NCBI GenBank assembly: GCA_963839925.1
Contig: CAWIWV010000002.1
Location: 744,001 to 808,000, forward strand
DNA from: Bog-756 sp963839925
Lineage (GTDB): Bacteria > Actinomycetota > Acidimicrobiia > Acidimicrobiales > RAAP-2
Direction: 5' to 3'
DNA length: 64,000 nucleotides
Shown: piece after piece, positions 8,594-18,000 of the stretch
How positions within the stretch are numbered: position 1 is the stretch's first letter
Layout: every line of letters begins with the position of its first letter
The notes under the pieces: model-generated
Told to the model about the DNA's origin: nothing
The model's input: only the letters and a program-made list of their open reading frames with translations
Database searches by the model: none
Made by a program: the position numbers and the translations under genes

Positions 8594-10488
8594 CTAAGAA
8601 AACCGCCGGCGACTCATGCCCTGATCGTCGGCCTCACCCATCCCTGAGGTGGGCCAGGTCAGTCGGCTGCTGAGCTCCGCGGCACTGGTCGGCCGGCCGT
8701 AGTAGAACCCCTGCACGATGTGGCACCCGAGCTGATCGAGTAGCTCGATTTCGGCCGCGGTCTCCGCTCCCTCGACGACGACGTCGAGGTCGAGGGCGTT
8801 AGCGATGCCGACGATCGCCCGAAGCAACGCCAACGCCTGGCGATCGGATCCGAGCGGGTTCACGAAGCTTCTGTCGACCTTCAGGATGTCGATCGGGAGG
8901 TCTCGGAGGTAGGCGAGCGACGAATGGCCGGTCCCGAAGTCGTCGATCGCGATGCGGACTCCGAGCTTCCGGAGCTCCTCCAGCTGACGCATCGCCTGGT
9001 CGGTGTTGGCCATCATGATCCGCTCGGTGATCTCGAGCACCAGGAGTCTTCCGGCAAGCCCCGATTCGTCGAGTGCCCGGTCCACCCGCCCGATCAGGTC
9101 GGCGGAGAACATCTCGGGGGCAGACAGGTTCACCGCGATCGAAAATGCCCTCGCGGGATCGATCCGTTGCCACTCGGTGGCCTGGAGGGTGGCCTGTCGG
9201 AGGATCCAGTCACCCAGCGTCTCCATGAGGCCCATCTCCTCCGAGACCACCAAGAACGCGTCGGGGGTGAGCAGCCCCCGGTGGGGATGGTTCCAGCGCA
9301 ACAGGGCCTCCGCCCCGATCATCGCCCCGGTGCCCGAGTTGACGACCGGCTGGTAGAAGACCTCGAACTGCTCCTCGGCGAGTGCGTCTCGCAGTTCCGT
9401 CTCGAGTGCGAGACGGCGGACGACCCGGTCGCGCATCGCCCCCTCGAAGATCGAGATCCGGTTGCGGCCCGCCGCCTTTGCCTCGGACATCGCCCGGTCG
9501 GCGTCTCGCAGGGCGGCTTCTGCCGTGGTCGGTGGGACGACGCTGACGATGCCGATGCTGACGGTCACCGCCACCCGGCCTCGACTGAGGGCGTAGGGCG
9601 CGCTCAGGGAGGAGAGCAACCTGCTGGCCAGCTCTTTCGCGTCACGCATCGTGCAGCCGTCCAGCAGCGCGACGAACTCGTCCCCACCGAGGCGGGCGCC
9701 CAAGTAACCCTCGCGAAGCGACGATCGCAAGCGCTTGGCGACGGCGATCAGGAGTTCGTCACCGGCGGCATGGCCGTAGGTCTCGTTGACCACCTTGAAG
9801 CCGTCGAGGTCGATGAACAGGAGCGCGGAGCCCCGGGGATCCCCTTCCGTCGCCATCCGCTCGATGCGGTCCGACAGGTAGAGCCGACTCCCCAACCCGG
9901 TGAGTACGTCGGTGTTGGCCTGGGCGATCAGTCGCTTGGTCCGGACCCTGGCCCGCTCGGTTCGAGCGGAGAGCACCTCCGAGATCAAGATCCAGATCCC
10001 GATAGTCAGGAACAGCCTGACACCCACTTCGGCCGTCCAGGGTCGTTCCACCGCGACCCATACGGGACTCGTCACCAGCACGAAGAGCGAGCCCACACCT
10101 CGCGCCTGGGTCAATCCGATGTAGACGAAGCCCAAGGAGATGAATCCCACATAGCCGACCGCATCACCGTGGGGAAGAAGTGTGATCGCGAGTTCCCCGG
10201 CCACCACCAACAGCGGGAAGCAGAGGAGCAACAGCCGGTTCCACGCGCGCGCCGGATCGGCACCAGCAGGCAGAGATCGCCAATCGCCAACGCTGCGGCG
10301 ATGGCCGCGACCGCCCCGCTGTTCTCGCGCCCGAGGTGGAGGAACGCCACCGCCCCGATCACCGTCAGACAGAAGAGCGCCACCAGTCCGAAGCCGAGCA
10401 GGGCGTCTTGATCGCTCCGGTTGGGCCCCGTCTGGGCCCTGGCAAAGGGGTGGCGAAGGGACCTCGGGTCCTGCCGATTCTGTTCCAT
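8594..10488 (-). pseudogene. Membrane GGDEF-EAL cyclic-di-GMP protein with an apparent frameshift near 10260
   Basis: The continuous 3' frame encodes the end of the membrane region, a GGDEF domain (intact LGGDEF; DVLTGLGSRLYL) and an EAL domain (intact GAEALLRWNHP; DDFGTGHSS). That frame has no good start: it would begin at a TTG (10231) in the middle of a membrane helix. A second frame starting at ATG 10488, behind GGTGAGG, encodes a fitting N-terminus (MEQNRQDPRSLRHPF, helix LLGFGLVALFCLTVIGAVAF, helix VAAIAAALAIGDLCLLVP). It then loses sense at the point where the other frame gains it. One missing base near 10258-10262 would join them into a ~631-aa protein reading ...CLLVP/DPARAWNRLLLLC. 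This may be a genuine inactivating mutation or a sequencing/assembly error; the catalytic motifs show no decay. Confidence 0.75.
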
Positions 10489-10585
10489 GCCGACCTCACC
10501 TGCGGGTTTGTTCCCTCTGCCCGATATCGGCATCCCTCAGAGGACTCTGGAGGGAGTTTCGACTGTTTCTGCACCGCGATTTCTG

Positions 10586-10610
10586 CAATGGAAAACGTTC
10601 ACAACCATTG
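10586..10610. promoter_or_regulatory. Inverted repeat upstream of the crotonase gene
   Basis: CAATGG (10586-10591) and CCATTG (10605-10610) are perfect 6-bp arms with a 13-nt spacer containing AACGTT. A separate 10-bp palindrome CCGATATCGG sits at 10521-10530. Both lie in the 156-bp divergent region between the GGDEF-EAL gene and the crotonase gene, so either could be a regulator site. There is no direct evidence for a bound protein. Confidence 0.3.
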
Positions 10611-10644
10611 AGCGTCGACGGGCCCGCTCAGGCATGCTCTCGGT

Positions 10645-11418
10645 ATGAGCACGACCGTCACCTACGAACTCGACCACCACGTGGCCACCATCACCTACAA
10701 CAGACCCGAGGTCCGCAATGCCATCAATGCGGAGATGCGGCAAGCGCTCAACGAAGCCTTCCTTCGCTTTCGGGACGAGGAAGATGCATGGGTGGCAATC
10801 GTCACCGGCGCGGGCAAGGCCTTCTGTGCCGGTGGGGACATGCGCGAAGGCGGCTCGACCGGTGAGTTCGCGGGCACCTTTTGGGAAAAGCCGACCGTCA
10901 ACTCCTTCGAAAGCGGTTGGGAGATCTTCAAGCCGGTGATTGCGGCGGTCAACGGACACTGTCTGGGGTATGGGCTCACCATGGTCACCTGGTGCGACTT
11001 CGTGATCGCCAGTGAGCAGGCTCGCTTCGGCTTCCCCGAGGTCGGCCTCGGCGTACCGACGATCGTCGGGGCGATCCGACTCCCCCAGAAGGTGCAGTGG
11101 CAGTACGCGATGGAGATGCTCCTCACCGGTGAGCCGGTCAGCGCGGAGCGGGCGAAGGAGATCGGACTCGCCGGCTGGGTGGTGCCCCACGAGGATCTGA
11201 TGGACGAGGCGCGGACTCTGGCCGCGCGCCTGGTGGCTGCAGCACCACTTGCCGCGCGTGCGACCAAGGAAGTGGCGGTGCGATCGCGACACCTCTCGCC
11301 CGTCGACGCCATCCGATTCGGAGAGACGATGCGACTGGTCGCCGTGGAGACCGATGACGCGAGAGAGGGTCTCTTGGCGGCTCGTGAAGGTCGGGCACCT
11401 CAGTGGCGGGCCAAGTGA
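10645..11418 (+). CDS. Enoyl-CoA hydratase/isomerase family protein (crotonase fold), first catalytic Glu replaced
   Basis: A 257-aa protein of normal crotonase length: VATITYNRPEVRNAINAEM, the oxyanion-hole region KAFCAGGDMRE, GHCLGYGLTMVTWCDFVIA and FGFPEVGLGVPTIVG. In rat mitochondrial enoyl-CoA hydratase the two catalytic glutamates are 20 residues apart. Here the second is kept (Glu132) but the first is Thr112. Ordinary hydratase chemistry is therefore doubtful, and an isomerase, hydrolase, decarboxylase or other acyl-CoA activity is as likely. It is followed by a small NTF2-like gene on the same strand. No Shine-Dalgarno sequence is obvious at ATG 10645. Confidence 0.82.
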   Translation: MSTTVTYELDHHVATITYNRPEVRNAINAEMRQALNEAFLRFRDEEDAWVAIVTGAGKAFCAGGDMREGGSTGEFAGTFWEKPTVNSFESGWEIFKPVIAAVNGHCLGYGLTMVTWCDFVIASEQARFGFPEVGLGVPTIVGAIRLPQKVQWQYAMEMLLTGEPVSAERAKEIGLAGWVVPHEDLMDEARTLAARLVAAAPLAARATKEVAVRSRHLSPVDAIRFGETMRLVAVETDDAREGLLAAREGRAPQWRAK

Positions 11419-11462
11419 GCAGGGTCGGTCGTCGGATCAGTTGAACAGATAGGGTGACCGCG

Positions 11463-11840
11463 ATGGACTGGGCGTCGTGGGGCAAGAGACTCGAGTTGGC
11501 GCTCGGACCTGACGCGGACTTTCCGTCCTTCTTTGCGGCTGGTGCCCTGTTCAGCGACCCGGTCAATCCTCCGACAACCGACATCGCCGGCATCGAGGAG
11601 ATGACCAATGCGTCGTTTCCCGACTGGACACAAGAGATCTTGTGGGTTCACGGCGACGAGCACGCCGGCGCATTCGAGTGGATCGGACGGGGAACGCTCG
11701 GAGGCACCATCCCTATCGAGATCCACGGTTGTACCGTGGTCGACGTTGATGACGCAGGTCTGGTGACCCGTTGGCGCGACTACTTCGATCTCAAAGAGAT
11801 CGAAGGCCAGGTCGCAGCCCACTCCTCCGCCGCTTCCTGA
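11463..11840 (+). CDS. NTF2-like / SnoaL-type small protein
   Basis: A 125-aa protein with the cone-fold pattern of SnoaL or limonene-epoxide-hydrolase-like proteins: FFAAGALFSDPVNPPTTDIAGIEEM near the N-terminus, and GCTVVDVDDAGLVTRWRDYFDL at the end, the usual closing strand and motif of this family. Members include isomerases, hydrolases and many proteins of unknown activity. ATG 11463 is preferred over GTG 11454, because a TAGGGT -10-like element (11450-11455) sits seven bases before the ATG, the layout of a leaderless transcript. It lies just downstream of the crotonase gene. The substrate is unknown. Confidence 0.68.
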   Translation: MDWASWGKRLELALGPDADFPSFFAAGALFSDPVNPPTTDIAGIEEMTNASFPDWTQEILWVHGDEHAGAFEWIGRGTLGGTIPIEIHGCTVVDVDDAGLVTRWRDYFDLKEIEGQVAAHSSAAS

Positions 11841-11869
11841 ACACCCTTTTCTCCCTGTCTCCTAGAAGC

Positions 11870-11883
11870 AAGGGTTCACCCTT
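11870..11883. promoter_or_regulatory. 14-bp inverted repeat upstream of the giant exoprotein gene
   Basis: AAGGGT (11870-11875) and ACCCTT (11878-11883) are perfect arms with a 2-nt centre. The repeat lies in the 205-bp intergenic region that must hold the promoter of the 2157-aa secreted protein. It is too short for a transcription terminator and has no T-run, so a protein-binding site is more likely. This is inference only. Confidence 0.3.
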
Positions 11884-12045
11884 CAAAGGGCAGGGGTAGA
11901 GCGTCCGTCGGCCGCCAAAAATGTAGGGCTGGCTGGGAGATTGCAGGGTAGGCACAGCTTCGCTCCGCACTTACTGTGCTCAATTCGGACCGACTCTGCG
12001 GCGGAGCCCCGTCGCGCTCGGCAGGGCCATATCGGAGAGCACGCA

Positions 12046-15000
12046 ATGAATCGAATTTCGCGGTCGGCAGTCAGAGTTACCGTTGCCCTTCTTCTCATGA
12101 CCGCGGTGCTGTCGACCGTCGTCAACACCGCGAGCGGCGCAACTCCTGTCCAACTCGACTTGAAGGTGCTCCTCGTCGGCACCGGGTCGACCGATCCGAC
12201 CACCGCTGCGTGGGAGTCGGCCCTCTCCAACGAGGGTGTTCCCTACACCGAGGTCACCGCGACCGGGGCCTATGGCTCGGAAACGGTGACCTTGCCTGCT
12301 CTGACCTCTGGTTCGGTCGGCCTGTTCAACGGCGTGGTGATCGCCGATTCGCCCGCGGGTTTCGCAGCCGGACAGCTCGCCCCCCTGTTCAGTTACGAGT
12401 CCACTGACAACGTGCGCCAGATCGACGGTTACACCGCTCCCTACACCGGCATCGGATTGAACGCCGTTTCCAGCGGGACGCTCGACGGCACGACGGCCAC
12501 CCTCACCGCGTCGGGGCTCGCTGCCCTGCCCGAGCTCGCCGGTCCGATCACCTTTGCCACCGGGACCAACGGGTACACCAGCACGGTGGTCAGCGGCGCG
12601 CCCTTCACCCCCTGGCTCGACAACTCCTCGGGCCAGGTGCTCGCCGGTGTCTACCAGCACCCCTCGACCGATCCCCAGGCAAACGTCTCCGAGCTCGAAC
12701 TCGGCTTCGACTACAACGCCAGCCAGCTCCAGTGGGAGGTGATGGCAGCGGGTCTCATCAACTGGGTGACCGAAGACACCCACCTCGGTCTCAACCGCAA
12801 CTACGTGGCGATGGACATCGACGACACCTTCACCCCCGACAACGCATGGTCGACCACCCTCCACGACAACGACTACTCCGACGCCAACTCCCAGCGGATG
12901 GACGCAGCAGACGTGATCTCTTCTGCGGACTGGTCCAACCCCACTCAGGAAGGCACTCCCTCTGCCCGCCCGGCCGGTGAAGCCACCACCCCGTTCCGTC
13001 TGGACCAGCTCTTCAACTACGGGGGGTCGATCGAGTACCAGAACGGGGAGTTGGATCTTCCCGGAGAACCGGCCGCCTGCACCAGTGCCGGTGATCCTGC
13101 GGGCACCTGTGGGGCAGACCCCCTCCTCGCCCAGTTCCAGGCAACCGATCCTTCGACCGGCAAGCCCTATGCCGACGACTTCGGCTGGATCAGCCACACC
13201 TATGACACCCCTTACCTCGACGTCGGCTGTGCGAGCCAGGACTACATCGAGGCCGAGCTCAACGAGAACACCACCGATCTCACTGCGGCGCCGGGGGCAA
13301 CGCCTGGCACCGGCGGTCTCGGGATCCCCGAACAGACCATCGCCTCGGGTGCAGGAGACGTCGCCAACCCTTACGGGACCTACAACCCCCAGGTCTTCGT
13401 GCCGGGCAACCACTCCGGGTTTGCCGACCTCGCCCCGGGGACCCCTGCAACCGTCGACCCGCCCGACCTCGACGAGGCGAACGCCTCGACCGGTGGATCA
13501 CTTTCGGCGGGCACCTACGAGTACGCGGTCACCGACCAGTTCAACGGGGCGGACTCGACCTCGACCGACCAGTCCCAGGCCTATGTGACCGACGGCCTCC
13601 AAGGTGACATCGCCCCGATCGTGGTCAGCTCGGGTGGTTCGGTCTCCCTGGTCTGGCAGTCGATCTGCCACGCGGCCAACTACGTCATCTACCGGGCACC
13701 GGTGACCGGCTCGACCGTCGGACCCTGGACCGAGATCGGCACCTACGCCACCCCGAGCTCCGCAACCCTGCCCGACGCCGGCTCGGGGGACTCCACCCCT
13801 GCCTCGACCGCCACGGTCTGCCAGGGCCCGACCTATGCCCCGACCAGCTGTGCGGGCGAGCAAGAGCTCACCTTCACCGACACCGGCTCTGACACCTCCA
13901 CCCCGCCGGCAGGGGTCACCTACGTGAACACCCCGATGCCCTCTGGGTGGACCCCGCCCATCGTCGAGAACGCCAACGAGCTGCCCTGGGAACAGAACCC
14001 CTACTTCACACCGGCCCTCCAGGCGGTCGGGATCACCACGGTCGGAGCAGACGCCTCCAAGGCCTACCCCGATCCGGCAAATGACGCCTTCGGGATCGGG
14101 GCCACCTACACCGGTTCGACCTATGCCGCCGGTCAGTCCTTCGTCGACGGGTCTGCCCAAGTGGCCCCCCGTCACCCGATCAACGTCTTCTACAACGTGG
14201 CCGACAACGCCCAGGAGCTCGACGAGTACAACACCCTCTATGACGCCGACGCCCCTGACAGCCAGTGCCACACCACGGCGACCACCACCTGTTCGACCAC
14301 CCCGTTCACCTTCACCCAGGTGATCCAGTCGGTCGTCTCGGGGATGCTCACCAACATGCTCACCAACAACCCCGAGATCTCCTACGTCCACCAGACCAAC
14401 ACCATGGGAGTGCCGCCTTATTCGAGCATCCTCCCCCCGGCCAACTACGTGCCTTCGGCAACCGCACAGCCGGGGACCGACGGGGACGGGACCCTCTATG
14501 AGGTGTTGAACCCGCTCATCGCCCAATACGAGAGCACCTTCACCTCCGACACCCCCTATGTGCAACTGACCATGGGCGGGGTGGGCAACGTCCTCGCCGA
14601 CCAGACCGCCTGGAGCTCCGCGCTCACCGCAGGAAGTGTGACCGCTTCGGAGCAGAACGGGGTGGTGACCGTCTCCAACACCGGGACCGGCTCGACCAAC
14701 GTCCCGATCACCACGCCCCAGGGCACGACGGTCAACGGAGCCGCCTTCGGCTCCCCCTACGACGGCCAGCTCTCTGCCTGGACCCCGATCGCTGCGGGCA
14801 GCTCCGCAACGCTGGACGAGAAGGTCTCCCCGACCATCACCAGCGCCGCCACCGCCAACTCGATCGTCGGAGCACCTTTCTCCTTCACCGTGACCACCAC
14901 CGGTGATCCGGCTCCCACGCTTTCGGAGACCGGGTCCCTCCCCTCTGGCCTCACCTTCACCGACAACGGGGACGGCACCGCCACCATCTCGGGCACCCCG

Positions 15001-18000
15001 GCCGCAACGACCGGGGGCTCCTTCCCGATCACCATCAACGCCACGTCTTCATCGGGATCGACCGCCCAGTCCTTCACCCTGACCAACTCGGAAGCCCCGA
15101 CCATCACCAGTCCCACCACCGCCAGCTTCATCGTGGGGACACCGAGCACCTATACGGTCACCACGACCGGCTATCCGGCGGCCACCATCACCGAGTCGGG
15201 CACACTCCCGCCAGGGACGGCCTTCACCGACAACGGGGACGGCACCGCCACCATCTCGGGCACCCCGACCGGAAGCGGCGGGACCTACCCGGTGACCATC
15301 TCGGCGACGAACTCGTCGGGCTCGACCGCGACGTTGGACCTGTCCATGACGGTCAACGTCGAAACGCCCCCGACCATCACCAGCTCAGCAACCGCCTACT
15401 TCACCCTCGACAGCGCCGGAGCGGTCGCGGTGACGACCACCGGCACCCCCACCCCGGCCATCACCGAGGTGGGCGCCCTTCCCGCCGGGCTCACCTTCGT
15501 CGACAACGGCAACGGGACCGCGCTGTTGTCGGGGACTCCGACAGCCACCGGCACGACCGCCCTCGACATCACCGCGGCCAACGGGGACTCCCCCGACGCC
15601 ACCCAAACCCTCACCGTGATCGTCGGCCAAGCGCCGAGCATCTCGAGTGCTGCTTCTGCCACAGCAGTTGTCGGAACTGCATCCAGCTTCACCGTGACCA
15701 CGACCGGCTATCCCGCTCCGGCGATCGGTGAGACGGGAGCCCTTCCCTCCGGCGTGACCTTCACCGACAACGGCAACGGGACCGCCACCCTCGGCGGAAC
15801 CCCTGCTGCTTCGACCGCCGGGACTTACCCGATCACGATCGACGCAGTCAACGGGACGGGCAGCGCTACCCAAAACTTCACCCTCACCGTGCAACAACCA
15901 CCGGCCTTCACATCGGCCACCTCGACGACATTCTCCGAGAACACCGCCGGGAGCTTTGCGGTGACCGCGACTGGAGTCACCCCGATCACCTACTCGGAGA
16001 CTGGGGCGCTTCCCTCAGGGGTCACCCTCGCCAGTGACGGAACCTTGTCGGGGACCCCGGCCTTCGGAACCGCCGGCAGTTATCCGGTCACCATCACCGC
16101 GACCGACGCCAACAACAATCCCACCACTCAGTCGTTCACCCTGACCGTGTCGGCTTCGCCCCCGGTGTTCACTTCGGCAACCTCGACCGCCTTCAGCGAG
16201 AACGTCGCCGGGAACTTCGCGGTGACCGCCAACGGGGACACTCCGCTCTCCTACACGGAGACCGGGGAGCTGCCTTCGGGAGTCACCCTCGCCGCGGACG
16301 GAGTCTTGTCCGGGACGCCGGACTTCGGGACCGCCGGGAGCTACCCGATCACCATCACCGCGACCGACGCCAACAACAACTCCACCACTCAGTCCTTCAC
16401 CTTGACCGTGTCGACCTCGCCTCCAGAATTCACCTCGGCAACTTCGACGACCTTCTCCGAAAACACAGCCGGCAGCTTCGCGGTGACCGCCAACGGGGAT
16501 ACGCCGATCACCTACTCCGTGACCGGATCGCTTCCCTCAGGGGTCACCCTCGCTTCCAACGGGACGTTGTCGGGCACCCCGGCCTTCGGGACCGCCGGGA
16601 GCTACCCGGTCACCATCACCGCGACCGACGCCAACAACAACTCCACCACTCAGTCCTTCACGCTGACCGTATCGGCCTCGCCTCCTGTGTTCACCTCGGC
16701 AACCTCGACGTCGTTCTCCGAAAACACGGCCGGCAACTTCGCAGTGACCGCCAACGGCGACACTCCGATTGCGTATTCAGAGACCGGGGCGCTTCCCTCG
16801 GGAGTCACCCTCGATTCCAACGGCATTCTCTCCGGGACGCCTGACTTCGGGACCGCCGGGAGCTACCCGATCACCATCACCGCGACCGACGCCAACTCGA
16901 ACACCACCGCCCAGTCGTTCACCTTGACCGTCGGAGCGACCGCTCCAGCCTTCGTCTCGGCCACGTCGACCTCCTTCAGGGAGAACAATGCCGACAGCTT
17001 TGCGGTCACCGCGAATGGGGACGCCCCGATCAGCTACTCAGAGACTGGGGCGCTGCCCTCGGGAGTCACCTTGGCCGCCGACGGCACCTTGTCGGGCACA
17101 CCGGCGTTCTCCTCGGGCGGGAACTACCCGATCACCATCACCGCAACCGACGGCAACAACGGTACGACCAACCAGAACTTCACCCTCACCGTGTCCGCCA
17201 CGGCTCCGGTGATCACGTCGGCCGACTCGACGACCTTCAGCGAGAACGCCTCCGGGGGCTTCGCGGTGGCCGGCAACGGGGACAACCCACTCACCTTCAC
17301 GGTGACCAACGGAAGCCTGCCCTCCGGAGTGAGCCTGGCCACCGATGGCACCTTGTCGGGAACCCCGGCCTTCGGGACCGCTGGAACGTACCCGATCACC
17401 ATCACGGCGACCGACGTGCACGATCAGACCACCGCTCAAAGCTTCAGCCTGACCGTGTCTGCCTCGCCCCCGGTGTTCACTTCGGCTATGAGCACCGCTC
17501 TCTCCGAGAACACCGCCGGAAGCTTCGCGATCACCTCCGATGGCGACTCCCCGCTCACCTATTCCGAGACCGGGGCGCTTCCCTCGGGGATCGCCCTTGC
17601 TTCCAACGGGATCCTGTCCGGCACCCCGGCCTTCGGAACCGCCGGGACCTACCCGATCACCATCACGGCGACCGATGCCAACTCGAATCACACCGCCCAG
17701 TCCTTCACGCTGACCGTCGGAGCGACGGCTCCCGTGTTCACCTCGGCCGCCTCGATCACCTTCAGGACAAACACCGCCGGGAGGTTCGCGTTCACGGCAA
17801 ACGGAGACACCCCACTGAGCTACTCGGAGATCGGAACGCTTCCCGAGGGAGTCACCCTTGCTTCCAACGGGATCCTGTCGGGGACCCCGGCCCTCGGAAC
17901 CGCCGGCAGCTACCCGATCACCATCACTGCGACCGACGGCAATGGGGACGACCTGCCACTCACCACGAGCCAGCCTTTCATGCTCGTGGTGAACGAAGCG

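Noticed and set aside
15899..17997. A regularly spaced repeat array that might be mistaken for CRISPR or a minisatellite
   Set aside because: Units are 261 bp, in frame and encode Ig-like domains; there are no short repeats with unique spacers.
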